Source: an uncultured Erysipelotrichaceae bacterium
Lineage (GTDB): Bacteria; Bacillota_I; Bacilli_A; Erysipelotrichales; Erysipelotrichaceae
Direction: 5' to 3'
DNA: 25,941 bases
Assembly: GCA_947385085.1 (NCBI GenBank)
Contig: CANDJN010000031.1
Span: 1 to 25,941 of the forward strand
A program made the position numbers and the translations under genes. Shown piece by piece: positions 14,719 to 22,848 of the stretch. Each line of letters begins with the position of its first letter. Position 1 is the stretch's first letter. The notes under the pieces are model-generated. The model was not told the DNA's origin and ran no database searches. It saw only the letters and a program-made list of their open reading frames with translations.

Positions 14719-16302
14719 CTAATGCCCGCTGTTTCCATAATTTTTTAGCACTCTGGCACTGGGATCATTCACATTACAATTTGGCCATGCGGCATTCGGC
14801 ATCCAAAAACCGCTAATCCAATGAGACTGATTAGGATAAAAAGCTTCAAATAACTCACGATAATACAGCGCTTCCTTAGTGAAGGGACGTGCGTGGATAT
14901 ATTGCGCTTGCTTCTGTTTAAATGTTACATCATCATAATATTGATTGGCAAATGCTTTTATATCATCTACCATAGAATGACCTACTGCATCAGAAAATGC
15001 GGCTTTTTCACGCAAACGAATATGCTGAGGTAAATCCTCATCGGTGAATGCATGTCGCAGTAAATATTTCCCAATACCATAATGATTGCGTTTCAATTCG
15101 GGATCAATACTCATAACGTAGGCAATCAGTTCTTTATCACTGAATGGCACTCTGGCCTCCATAGAATGCGCCGCAATGCAGCGATCGGCACGCAAGACAT
15201 CATATTGAAACAATTCGCGAATTCGTTTTTCACTCTCTTTTTGAAAGGCTTCTTTATCAGGGGCAAAATCTGTGTATTTATACCCGAACAGCTCATCGCT
15301 AATTTCTCCGCTGAATAGTACCTTAACATTGCTGACCTCCGATATTTTTTTACATAACAAATACATACCGACAGCTGCACGTATCGTAGTAATATCAAAT
15401 GTTTCCAAGTGATAAACAACTTCCGGTATTATATTTAAAACCTCATCCTTTGTCATAAGAAATTCATAATGCTCACTGCCGATAAAGCTTGCGACATCTC
15501 GTGCATAAGATAAGTCAATTGCATCTTTATCCATACCGATCGCAAATGTTTTAATCGGTTGTTTTGTATGCCTTGCGGCAATGGAACATACGAGGGATGA
15601 ATCAAGACCGCCGCTTAACAAAAAGCCGATCGGAGCATCACTGTGTAAACGCTTAATAACTGCATTTTCTAAGCGGTTGCGAATGCCACTGCATAATGAT
15701 TCCACATCATGATTGACTTGAAATTGTGATACCTTTGCACAGTCATGAAAACAGTAAAATTCACCATTTTTATAATAGGATCCTACCGGAAAAGGATACA
15801 CATGATTACAAAAAGACTGTAACGCCTTTGCTTCAGATGCAAAAGCAATACGACCATTGCTTGTTTGATACCCGTAAAACATGGGACGAATTCCCATTGG
15901 ATCCCTTGCGGCAATCCATTCATTGCTTTCTTTAATATAAAGTACCATCGCAAATTCGCCGTCCAGCATATCGAACATTTTCGTGTGATACTGCTCATAC
16001 AGCGGCAATAAAACCTCGCAATCACTTCCACTGTTTAACTTCATATTATTAAGCTTTTGTTTAACGAGTGACTGGTAATTATAAATTTCACCATTGCATA
16101 TGCAGTAATTTTCTCGATATTTCATCGGCTGCATCCCTTTTTCACTCAATCCCATGATTGCCAAGCGGTGAAACCCTATGATCCCATCTTCTAATGTTAC
16201 ATATTTTGTCGCATCAGGACCGCGATATGCTAATGGTACAAAGGATGCACAAAACGTTGCGAATGACAAGTCATTTCCACAGACGCTCATAAAACCACAC
16301 AT
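14719..16302 (-). CDS. asnB: Asparagine synthetase (glutamine-hydrolysing)
   Basis: This 527-residue enzyme makes asparagine from aspartate, glutamine and ATP. The N-terminal class II glutaminase begins MCGFMSVCGND (Cys2 nucleophile) with YRGPDATK, RLAIMGLS, NGEIYNY and SGSDCEVLL. The synthetase domain has the ATP-pyrophosphatase loop LLSGGLDSSLVCSIAARH near residue 230, AIGMDKDAIDLSYARDVASFIG, GEISDELFGYKY near 345, and a C terminus ending DPSARVLKNYGNSGH, as in E. coli-type AsnB (554 residues). GGAGGG lies 7 nt before the ATG. It is the last gene of the operon that begins with the split glutamate synthase, 13 bp after the GXGXG subunit, so glutamate and asparagine synthesis are expressed together. 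Confidence 0.95.
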   Translation of the reverse strand: MCGFMSVCGNDLSFATFCASFVPLAYRGPDATKYVTLEDGIIGFHRLAIMGLSEKGMQPMKYRENYCICNGEIYNYQSLVKQKLNNMKLNSGSDCEVLLPLYEQYHTKMFDMLDGEFAMVLYIKESNEWIAARDPMGIRPMFYGYQTSNGRIAFASEAKALQSFCNHVYPFPVGSYYKNGEFYCFHDCAKVSQFQVNHDVESLCSGIRNRLENAVIKRLHSDAPIGFLLSGGLDSSLVCSIAARHTKQPIKTFAIGMDKDAIDLSYARDVASFIGSEHYEFLMTKDEVLNIIPEVVYHLETFDITTIRAAVGMYLLCKKISEVSNVKVLFSGEISDELFGYKYTDFAPDKEAFQKESEKRIRELFQYDVLRADRCIAAHSMEARVPFSDKELIAYVMSIDPELKRNHYGIGKYLLRHAFTDEDLPQHIRLREKAAFSDAVGHSMVDDIKAFANQYYDDVTFKQKQAQYIHARPFTKEALYYRELFEAFYPNQSHWISGFWMPNAAWPNCNVNDPSARVLKNYGNSGH

Positions 16303-16315
16303 GATTATCCCTCCC

Positions 16316-17026
16316 TCAATTGTCTACATAGAGTCCTTCATAAGGATTTTTATCATTCAGTATAACTTCATAGAATTCCATTGTTTCCGGCAGTGTGATT
16401 TGTAAGTCATTGGCATACTCAATCAAAGCATCATCAATCAGTTGCTTTTTTTCATTGCTTACTTTTTGTATCCGATCTTTTAAATAAATCGCTTGTGATT
16501 GTTCAGAGAGTCTTAGATATATAGATCCACCATGAGCACCAGAGCCACAATATCGGCCGCAGCAGCGCAATTCATTGTTTAAATTCAGCACAATTAACGT
16601 TCCGCCCGATAAATATTCGCCGAAAAAGTCCTGAACGACGCCACCGATGATAATCAGCGGTTGCTTTTCCTTCGTTGCTTTCATGTGAACACCGCAGCGA
16701 CTGCCGCAGTCTTTTTCAACGAATACCTTCCCTCCGCGCATACCATATCCCAGTGCATCACCACACATGCCATGTATGATGATTTTCCCATCATTCATCG
16801 TATTGGCACAGGAATCCTGAGCATTTCCAAACACTTCTACCACGCTTCCATCTAAAAAGCTACCAAGATTATTTCCGCATGTTCCATAAATTCGGATCCT
16901 TTTTCCTTTTGAAGCATTTGCGATATAGCGTTGACCCATAACATTTTTTATTTCTACTATTTGATCGTCACAGCCTTGAATCAGTTGATTTAATTCGGTT
17001 GCGGAACAATATTTTGCCTCTATCAT
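16316..17026 (-). CDS. Glutamate synthase GXGXG (alpha C-terminal domain) subunit
   Basis: This 236-residue stand-alone homologue of the last domain of GltB is a right-handed beta-helix of glycine-rich repeats: GTCGNNLGSFLDG, GNAQDSCANTMNDGKIIIHG, CGDALGYGMRGGKVFVEKDCG, YLSGGTLIVLNL, GSGAHGGSIYLR. In the fused enzyme this domain supports the ammonia tunnel between glutaminase and FMN centres. The frame is open to 17080, but ATG at 17026 is chosen because AGGTG lies just upstream and the preceding gene stops at 17031. Archaea and some Firmicutes and Thermotogae have this split form. The FMN subunit is directly upstream and asnB directly downstream. Confidence 0.92.
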   Translation of the reverse strand: MIEAKYCSATELNQLIQGCDDQIVEIKNVMGQRYIANASKGKRIRIYGTCGNNLGSFLDGSVVEVFGNAQDSCANTMNDGKIIIHGMCGDALGYGMRGGKVFVEKDCGSRCGVHMKATKEKQPLIIIGGVVQDFFGEYLSGGTLIVLNLNNELRCCGRYCGSGAHGGSIYLRLSEQSQAIYLKDRIQKVSNEKKQLIDDALIEYANDLQITLPETMEFYEVILNDKNPYEGLYVDN

Positions 17027-17030
17027 ATCA

Positions 17031-18533
17031 TCACCTGCTCCCTGCATGCTTAACCTGTAAAATACGCAGCTCTTCTTCATGTAAATGGATTCCCCGCAGC
17101 ATCAGCCGATTACCACGCAGTGCTTCAATGGAACAAATACCCATGCCGCCCATCATTTCCTTCAGTTCCAACGTCCAAGAATGAATCAAATGAACCAGTT
17201 GCTGAGTTGCTTGCCTTACCTGCAGTCGCTTCACCAATTCCTCTTTTTGTGTTGCGATTCCCCAGTTACAATTTCCTTTGGTACAATCCCGGCAAAGATG
17301 ACATCCCATCGCCAATAACGCTGCTGTACCAATTGCAACGGCATCAGCACCAAGCGCTATGGCCTTTAATACATCAGCGCTATTGCGTATGCCTCCTGCC
17401 GCAATTAATGACACTTCTTCGCGGATCCCTTCTTCTCGCAGTGTTTGATCAACACTGGCAAGTGCAAGCTCAATCGGTATGCCGACATGGTCGCGGATTC
17501 TTGTTGGTACTGCGCCGCTGCCCCCACGTATTCCATCAATATAAATTATATCAGCACCGCTCCTCGCAATGCCGGTACAGATGGCTGCGACATTGTGAAC
17601 CGCCGCCACCTTTACTATCACCGGTTTTTCATAATGCGTTGCTTCTTTGATGGAAATTACCAGTTGACGTAGATCTTCAATAGAATAAATATCATGATGC
17701 GGTGCCGGCGAGATGGCCTCACTGCCCGGTTCAATCATTCGTGTGTGCGCAATCAGCGCATTGTTTTTGCGGCTTGGTAAATGTCCGCCTATGCCCGGCT
17801 TTGCGCCTTGACCCATTTTGACTTCCACAGCGGCACAATGATTGAGATAGGCTGCATCGACCCCAAATCTTCCACTTGCCACCTGCACGATTATGGATTG
17901 CTGATCCGGATAAAATGCTTTGGGAAGACCACCTTCCCCGCAATTATAAAAGGTACCCAGTTTCTTCGCAGCCTCCAAAAGGGCTTGATGAGCCGGATAG
18001 GAAATAGCCCCCAATGACATGCCAGCAAAAAGAATGGGGGTTTCCAAATGTAGATGAGGATGAACCTTAATTTGAATTTTACCGTTTGAATTCCTCGTAA
18101 TACGATGTGTTCGTTTGCCTAAAAAGGTGCGTGTTTCCATCGGTTCCCGTAATGGATCAATGCTGGGATTGGTTACCTGCGATGCATTCACCAACAGATG
18201 ATCAAAATAAATGGGATATGCTTTGGGAGTACCCATAGAAGATAGCAAAATACCACCTTGATTCGCTTGCTGGTAAATTTCCTGCATATCCTCCATATTC
18301 CAATAGCCTTGACTATGGAATTGATTTCTATTCGCAATGATCTTGAGGGCATTTTGGGGACAATATTCTACACATCGTTGGCAGTTCACACAATATAAAG
18401 GTTCTATTTTTATTTTATCTTGAGAAGAATCGTAGTGATACACACCGTTGGCGCATTGAAATACACAAGCCTGACATTGGTTACATCGTTCATTGTCTTT
18501 AATGATCTCAAACTTTGGCTGATTTTTCATCAT
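17031..18533 (-). CDS. Glutamate synthase FMN/ferredoxin-domain subunit
   Basis: This 500-residue subunit starts with two 4Fe-4S ferredoxin motifs (Cys17/20/23/27 and Cys48/51/54/58). The FMN-binding TIM-barrel of GltB follows: PILFAGMSLGAISYPAHQAL near 170, GEGGLPKAF, MGQGAKPGIGGHLP, SPAPHHDIYSIEDL, VKVAAVHNVA, GGSGAVPTRIRDHVG, and GADAVAIGTAALLAMGC-HLCRDC-TKGNCNWGIATQ, the GltB iron-sulfur region. It reduces 2-iminoglutarate to glutamate. No NAD(P)H-oxidising small subunit (GltD) is encoded in the window, so ferredoxin or a GltD made elsewhere must supply electrons. ATG 18533 overlaps the amidotransferase stop; ATG 18530, right after it, has better spacing to GAGGAGG and may be the true start. 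Confidence 0.94.
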   Translation of the reverse strand: MMKNQPKFEIIKDNERCNQCQACVFQCANGVYHYDSSQDKIKIEPLYCVNCQRCVEYCPQNALKIIANRNQFHSQGYWNMEDMQEIYQQANQGGILLSSMGTPKAYPIYFDHLLVNASQVTNPSIDPLREPMETRTFLGKRTHRITRNSNGKIQIKVHPHLHLETPILFAGMSLGAISYPAHQALLEAAKKLGTFYNCGEGGLPKAFYPDQQSIIVQVASGRFGVDAAYLNHCAAVEVKMGQGAKPGIGGHLPSRKNNALIAHTRMIEPGSEAISPAPHHDIYSIEDLRQLVISIKEATHYEKPVIVKVAAVHNVAAICTGIARSGADIIYIDGIRGGSGAVPTRIRDHVGIPIELALASVDQTLREEGIREEVSLIAAGGIRNSADVLKAIALGADAVAIGTAALLAMGCHLCRDCTKGNCNWGIATQKEELVKRLQVRQATQQLVHLIHSWTLELKEMMGGMGICSIEALRGNRLMLRGIHLHEEELRILQVKHAGSR

Positions 18534-19591
18534 GCATCCTCCTCATAGGTTACCATGTATGCTTCTTGCGCTTTCAAAGAAAACAGGTCCTTCAAATGCG
18601 GACATATCTTGCGGATTGCACATTCTTCACTTGCCATATAGACACATGAATCTGCTTCACCGATCATCAACGATCGTAATTTAAGACGATCATTCATCGC
18701 CCCGACTCCCTCTTTAAAGCCCAAGATGATACTGAAAGGACCATTGATTAGCATAGAGCCAAGATTTCTTCTCAGCATCGTATAATAGCGCTTTTGATCG
18801 GGCTCCATATGATCAATCTCATCCCAAAAGGGTGCGGCTAATATGTCTGCACATTCACGAAAAGATAGTCCATGTTGGCGCATCAAGAAATCCAATTCAT
18901 AGGTGATGACCTCCGTATCGGTCAACAGTGAGCAAGGATAACCAAACATTTCAATATAGCGGCGATTTGCATCATAGCTGGAAATTTCACCATTATGTAC
19001 TAAGGAAAAATTTAACAAGCCAAATGGATGTGCTCCTGCCCACCATCCCGGCGTATTGGTTGGATAGCGACCATGAGCAATCCATGTATATGCCATGTAC
19101 TGCTCTAAGCAATAGAAATCAGCCAAATCCTCAGGGTAGCCAACGCCTTTGAATATTCCCATATTCTTCCCACTGGAAAACATATAGGCGCCGACAATGG
19201 AGGTATTTATATAAAACATGGTTTCAGTCATATGATCTGCATCATCCTCATTGCTTTCAACAAAATAACGCCATATGAGCGGAGCGTTTTTAATATTGGG
19301 ATGCGCTCTTGTAGGTATCGGTTCGGCCATGATAATATGCCAATGTTGATTCAAATAACTCTCACATTCGCATTTGCACTGTTCCGTATCATAAAAGAAA
19401 TGTAATGCATATTCATCTTGATGATCGGGATATATACCATATGCCGCAAATCCTCCCCCCAGACCGTTGGAACGATCGTGCATCATGCGCATAGCCTGCT
19501 GAATCCTTTTGCCGTTTTCACATTGCTTATCGCGATGTATGATAGCTGCAATTGCACAACCGGATGGAATACGGACTTCTCCTTCTCTCAT
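18530..19591 (-). CDS. Glutamate synthase class II glutamine amidotransferase subunit
   Basis: This 353-residue stand-alone glutaminase is of the split (archaeal-type) glutamate synthase. The start, MREGEVRIPSGCAIAAI, is typical: Cys12 becomes the N-terminal nucleophile after propeptide removal. Further marks: MHDRSNGLGGGFAAYGIYP near 37, WIAHGRYPTNTPGWW (class II Arg/tunnel region) near 170, FSLVHNGEISSY near 195, and LTDTEVITYELD. It supplies ammonia to the FMN subunit encoded next. GGGAG lies 10 nt before the ATG. It is the first gene of the operon and is preceded by a leader with an ANTAR-type hairpin and terminator. It overlaps the next gene by 4 bp, indicating translational coupling. 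Confidence 0.93.
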   Translation of the reverse strand: MREGEVRIPSGCAIAAIIHRDKQCENGKRIQQAMRMMHDRSNGLGGGFAAYGIYPDHQDEYALHFFYDTEQCKCECESYLNQHWHIIMAEPIPTRAHPNIKNAPLIWRYFVESNEDDADHMTETMFYINTSIVGAYMFSSGKNMGIFKGVGYPEDLADFYCLEQYMAYTWIAHGRYPTNTPGWWAGAHPFGLLNFSLVHNGEISSYDANRRYIEMFGYPCSLLTDTEVITYELDFLMRQHGLSFRECADILAAPFWDEIDHMEPDQKRYYTMLRRNLGSMLINGPFSIILGFKEGVGAMNDRLKLRSLMIGEADSCVYMASEECAIRKICPHLKDLFSLKAQEAYMVTYEEDA

Positions 19592-19614
19592 ATTGTCTTC
19601 GCTCCCTTCAAAAC

Positions 19615-19667
19615 AAAAAAAAGCAAAGAGCGTACACAGTTAATCTGCTACATAAGCGCCTTTGCTT
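19615..19667 (-). terminator. Leader terminator (attenuator) of the glutamate synthase-asnB operon
   Basis: On the minus strand AAGCAAAGGCG (19657-19667) pairs with CGCTCTTTGCTT (19621-19632) with one bulged T, and eight T residues follow in RNA sense (19615-19622, partly within the stem). It lies upstream of the first gene. Its 5' arm contains the 5' arm and hexaloop of the hairpin at 19653-19668, so only one can form. Confidence 0.85.
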
Positions 19668-19668
19668 A
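19653..19668 (-). promoter_or_regulatory. ANTAR-type target hairpin, glutamate synthase leader
   Basis: The RNA TAAGC-AAAGGC-GCTTA has a 5-bp stem and a hexaloop with A1 and G4, starting about 10 nt after the -10 box. It excludes the terminator described at 19615-19667. The region between contains a further weak hairpin (CAG-ATTAA-CTG), whose loop does not fit the ANTAR rule. Confidence 0.65.
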
Positions 19669-19677
19669 ACGTGTTTT

Positions 19678-19706
19678 ATCTTAATCATTTCCGCATTCGT
19701 TGTCAA
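19678..19706 (-). promoter_or_regulatory. Promoter of the glutamate synthase-asnB operon
   Basis: TTGACA (19701-19706) and TAAGAT (19678-19683) are 17 bp apart on the minus strand. It is divergent from the glnN promoter, with the two -35 boxes about 40 bp apart, so the two operons share one control region. Confidence 0.75.
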
Positions 19707-19745
19707 GTACATACAGCGAAATTTAGTAAAAAATACAAATTATGA

Positions 19746-19774
19746 TTGACAATTACCACTACTCTGATTATAAT
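19746..19774 (+). promoter_or_regulatory. Promoter of glnN
   Basis: TTGACA (19746-19751) and TATAAT (19769-19774) are separated by 17 bp, a perfect sigma-70 consensus. A promoter this strong followed by a strong leader terminator implies control at elongation. Confidence 0.85.
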
Positions 19775-19782
19775 AACCGCGA

Positions 19783-19799
19783 ACAAGCAAAGACGCTGT
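19783..19799 (+). promoter_or_regulatory. ANTAR-type target hairpin, glnN leader
   Basis: AC-(A)-AGC-AAAGAC-GCT-GT forms a 5-bp stem with one bulged A and a hexaloop with A1 and G4, beginning about 8 nt after the -10 box. Its loop and 3' arm are the 5' arm of the following terminator, so it acts as a potential antiterminator. Its stem is the weakest of the three leaders. Confidence 0.55.
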
Positions 19800-19825
19800 A
19801 ATCGAAAGGTTCAGTGTCTTTTTTT
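19789..19825 (+). terminator. Leader terminator (attenuator) of glnN
   Basis: AAAGACGCTG-(T)-AATC, a GAAA tetraloop, and GGTT-CAGTGTCTTT form a 14-bp stem with one bulge, followed by a T run to 19825. It sits 28 bp before the glnN ATG and looks like a strong intrinsic terminator. Confidence 0.88.
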
Positions 19826-19853
19826 GTTTCAAAGGAAGAAAGGACTGACGTTT

Positions 19854-21932
19854 ATGAATACGATACCTGAATATTTTGGTGAATATGTGTTTAATGACAC
19901 AACAATGAAACAGCGGCTTCCCAAAGATGTATATCGCAAGATGAAGGCGACAATCGAACAATGTGAACCTCTGGATTTAAGTGTGGCAAATGTCGTCGCT
20001 AATGCCATGAAAGATTGGGCAGTGGAAAAGCATGCGACGCATTACACCCACTGGTTTCAGCCTATGACCGGGATTACGGCAGAAAAACATGAAAGCTTCT
20101 TATGCCCGCAAGATGCATCCCACGTCATTCTTGAATTCTCCGGCAAAGAACTCATCAAAGGCGAACCCGATGCCTCCAGCTTTCCTAATGGCGGTTTGCG
20201 TGCTACCTTTGAGGCCCGCGGTTATACGAACTGGGATCCAACTTCTTATGCCTTTATTAAAGATCACACCCTTTGTATCCCTACTGTGTTTTGTTCTTTC
20301 GACGGATCTGCACTTGATAAAAAAACTCCTCTATTAAGATCTATGGAAGTCATCAATCAGCAGGCTATGCGTATCATTTCACTGTTTCCCAATGAAGGCA
20401 TCACTCATGTCTCCACTACCGTAGGAACAGAACAGGAATATTTTTTAGTTGATAAAAAGCTTTATGAAAAAAGGATGGATTTGATGCTGACAGGTCGTAC
20501 CTTGTTTGGCGCAAAGGTCACCCGCGGACAGGAAATGGAAGACCATTATTTTGGCATGATTATACCACGGGTATCTGCCTTTATGCAGGATGTAAACCAG
20601 GAGCTTTGGAAACTGGGCATATTTGCAAAAACAGAACACAAAGAAGTGGCGCCGGCACAATTTGAATTGGCTCCTGTTTTTACAACAGCAAATATCGCGG
20701 CAGATCATAATCAGTTAACAATGGAGATTTTGAAGAAGGTGGCCGATCGTCATGGATTTGCCTGTCTTTTACATGAAAAGCCGTTTGCGAACGTTAATGG
20801 CAGCGGTAAACATAATAACTGGTCTTTAACTACCAATAATGGAATCAATTTGTTAGAACCAGGTAAAACCCCTGAAAAGAATGCCCGCTTTTTATTGTTT
20901 CTCATGGCTGTAATTAAAGCAGTGGATGAATACCAAGGCTTGCTGCGTGTCAGTGTAGCTACGGCTGGTAACGATCATCGTTTAGGTGCCAATGAAGCAC
21001 CGCCAGCTGTCATTTCCATCTTCCTGGGTGATGAATTAGAGGCAGTATTGGAAGCCATTGAACATGATAAAGTATATGATAAAACATATGAACGATCCAT
21101 GACCATTGGTGTTGATGCACTTCCGAAATTCCCCAAAGATACAACCGATCGCAACCGAACATCACCGTTCGCATTTACCGGCAATAAATTTGAATTTCGG
21201 ATGTTGGGATCTTCCCTATCCATTTCATGCCCTAACTATATTTTAAATACGATTGTAGCAGAAGAACTACGACAATTTGCTGATATATTAGAACAATCAG
21301 ATGATTTTGATAATGCGTTACAAACATTGATTAAACAAACGATCAAGGAGCATAAGCGAATCATATTCAATGGCAATGGTTATACAGATGAATGGCTGAA
21401 AGAAGCCGAAAAACGCGGATTGTTAAATCTGCCCACAACAGCCGATGCGATTCCCTACTATATCACCGAAAATAATATCGCGTTATTTACGAGACACGGT
21501 ATTTTCAATGAAGCAGAATTAAAAGCTAGGGATACCATTCTTTATGAAACATATTATAAGAAATGTAATATTGAAGCATTAACAATGATCCGTATGGTTG
21601 AACAGGATATTTTACCGGCAGTGACTTCCTACGAAAATATATTATTGAGCGCCGCAGAAAAGAAACAAACGATTTTAAAACAGAGTATTAATACCTCATT
21701 AATTCAGAAACTAAATGATCTATTTGCGTGCTTATATGATTCTACCCAAGCTTTGAAAGAAAAACTAAATCAAACCGATGAACAAGATATGAAAATCGCT
21801 GCTTTAACATGTAAAGAAACCATTTTGCCGCAAATGAGTCTAGTCCGAAAATATGCGGATCAATTAGAGGAAATTACTGCGAAAAACTTCTGGCCGTATC
21901 CCGACTACTTCGATCTACTCTATCGATTATAG
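19854..21932 (+). CDS. glnN: Type III glutamine synthetase
   Basis: This 692-residue GlnN (family length about 700-730) makes glutamine from glutamate and ammonia and forms large oligomers unlike type I. Family motifs: THYTHWFQPMTG near 60, EKHESFL, KGEPDASSFPNGGLR near 100, CSFDGSALDKKTPLLRS near 147, GTEQEYFLVDK near 190, KHNNWSLTTN near 290, ATAGNDHRLGANEAPPAVIS near 345, NRTSPFAFTGNKFEFRMLGS near 430, and KNFWPYPDYFDLL at the end. The frame is open upstream to 19746, but that part covers the promoter and leader; ATG 19854 has AAAGGA 9 nt before it and gives the normal N terminus. With GlnA apparently abnormal, this may be the cell's main glutamine synthetase. Confidence 0.96.
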   Translation: MNTIPEYFGEYVFNDTTMKQRLPKDVYRKMKATIEQCEPLDLSVANVVANAMKDWAVEKHATHYTHWFQPMTGITAEKHESFLCPQDASHVILEFSGKELIKGEPDASSFPNGGLRATFEARGYTNWDPTSYAFIKDHTLCIPTVFCSFDGSALDKKTPLLRSMEVINQQAMRIISLFPNEGITHVSTTVGTEQEYFLVDKKLYEKRMDLMLTGRTLFGAKVTRGQEMEDHYFGMIIPRVSAFMQDVNQELWKLGIFAKTEHKEVAPAQFELAPVFTTANIAADHNQLTMEILKKVADRHGFACLLHEKPFANVNGSGKHNNWSLTTNNGINLLEPGKTPEKNARFLLFLMAVIKAVDEYQGLLRVSVATAGNDHRLGANEAPPAVISIFLGDELEAVLEAIEHDKVYDKTYERSMTIGVDALPKFPKDTTDRNRTSPFAFTGNKFEFRMLGSSLSISCPNYILNTIVAEELRQFADILEQSDDFDNALQTLIKQTIKEHKRIIFNGNGYTDEWLKEAEKRGLLNLPTTADAIPYYITENNIALFTRHGIFNEAELKARDTILYETYYKKCNIEALTMIRMVEQDILPAVTSYENILLSAAEKKQTILKQSINTSLIQKLNDLFACLYDSTQALKEKLNQTDEQDMKIAALTCKETILPQMSLVRKYADQLEEITAKNFWPYPDYFDLLYRL

Positions 21933-21971
21933 AAAAAAAGCCTTAAGCTGTTATTTCAGTTTAAGGTTTTT
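21933..21971. terminator. Bidirectional terminator between glnN and the ECF sigma gene
   Basis: Arms 21937-21950 and 21957-21970 form a 14-bp stem (two G-T pairs) with loop TTATTT. T residues follow on the plus side, and on the minus side a T run follows from the seven A residues at 21933-21939. It ends both convergent transcripts. Confidence 0.88.
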
Positions 21972-21976
21972 ATATG

Positions 21977-22780
21977 TTATACAAATTGTTCGCTCTTTCT
22001 CAGTTTACATAATACATTTTCAATCACTTGTTCCGCCTGATAATAAGGCAGGGTGTCAAAAAGGTCTGATTGTGCTTCAAATTCTTCCATTTGTTTCGTA
22101 TATAATTGAATTTGTTCTTTTGGAAGTTGTTTTAATTTAAGATAATCACATCTTTTAGGATTCAGTCGATGCGTTTGAATTGCATGGCCAAGCCTTCTCA
22201 TACAATCACAGTGTCCGTTTGCCATACAATAGCTGTCAAGAAAATCTTTAACCTTTCGCTTCGTTCTTGATAAGATCTGTCGATAATTTTCCGGTGTCAT
22301 TTCCATGATTTCCGCCCCATGCTTTGCATCAATGTGAAACATAGCGCCCAAAACATACACACATCTTGCCCGCTCATCTAAGCATTGAAGCATAACATTG
22401 CTACAAGAATATTTTAGTTCCTCGGCCAATTGTTCTGCCGCAATATCACTTTCGTATGGCACATCGAAGTGTTCATCCACCAGGTCCATTGCGTAGATTT
22501 CAAAACTTAAACCGGCAAAGCGCGAACGTTTTTCTCGCTCACGCAACAAATAATTGACACTCAATCGATATACCCATGTTGAAAACGAACTTTCAAAGCG
22601 AAATGTTGATAATTTATCCAAAATACGCAGACAGATTTCCTGACTGGCATCCTGTGCATCCGCAGGATTTCCAAGCATTCGCAAAGATAAATTAAAAACC
22701 AAATCACTTACAAAGCGCACGACTTCCTCCTGCGCATTTAAATCTTTCTCCATTGCTTTTTTGATTAACACTTTTTCCAT
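21977..22780 (-). CDS. ECF-type sigma-70 family factor with C-terminal cysteine motif
   Basis: This 267-residue protein contains sigma region 2 (about 15-90: VVRFVSDLVFNLSLRMLGNP, ADAQDASQEICLRILDKL, FRFESSFSTWVYRLSVNYLL) and region 4 (about 140-195: LQCLDERARCVYVLGAMFHI, TPENYRQILSRTKRKVKDFL). A tail of about 75 residues follows, with CMANGHCDCMRRLGHAIQTH. A comparable Cys-x-Cys tail occurs in a group of Firmicute ECF factors and may bind metal or sense redox state. No anti-sigma factor gene lies next to it. AGGAGG is 8 nt before the ATG. The MATE gene lies 68 bp upstream on the same strand, so co-transcription with it is possible. Promoter targets are unknown. Confidence 0.88.
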   Translation of the reverse strand: MEKVLIKKAMEKDLNAQEEVVRFVSDLVFNLSLRMLGNPADAQDASQEICLRILDKLSTFRFESSFSTWVYRLSVNYLLREREKRSRFAGLSFEIYAMDLVDEHFDVPYESDIAAEQLAEELKYSCSNVMLQCLDERARCVYVLGAMFHIDAKHGAEIMEMTPENYRQILSRTKRKVKDFLDSYCMANGHCDCMRRLGHAIQTHRLNPKRCDYLKLKQLPKEQIQLYTKQMEEFEAQSDLFDTLPYYQAEQVIENVLCKLRKSEQFV

Positions 22781-22806
22781 ATCAATATACCTCCTCTTTT
22801 ACTAAT

Positions 22807-22835
22807 TAGATACAAGGAGTTCGAAAGTGTGACAA
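22807..22835 (-). promoter_or_regulatory. Possible promoter of the ECF sigma gene
   Basis: TTGTCA (22830-22835) and TATCTA (22807-22812) are 17 bp apart on the minus strand, just after the MATE stop codon. The match is moderate. No terminator stands between MATE and this gene. Confidence 0.45.
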
Positions 22836-22848
22836 AATTAGATAACAA

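Noticed and set aside
17120..17650. A 176-codon plus-strand frame inside the FMN glutamate synthase gene
   Set aside because: It lies wholly antisense to a well-conserved gene, has no ribosome-binding site and matches no protein family. It reflects codon bias of the opposite strand.
19746..19853. A 36-codon N-terminal extension of GlnN
   Set aside because: It begins inside the -35 box and covers the leader terminator. ATG 19854 has a good ribosome-binding site and gives the normal family N terminus.
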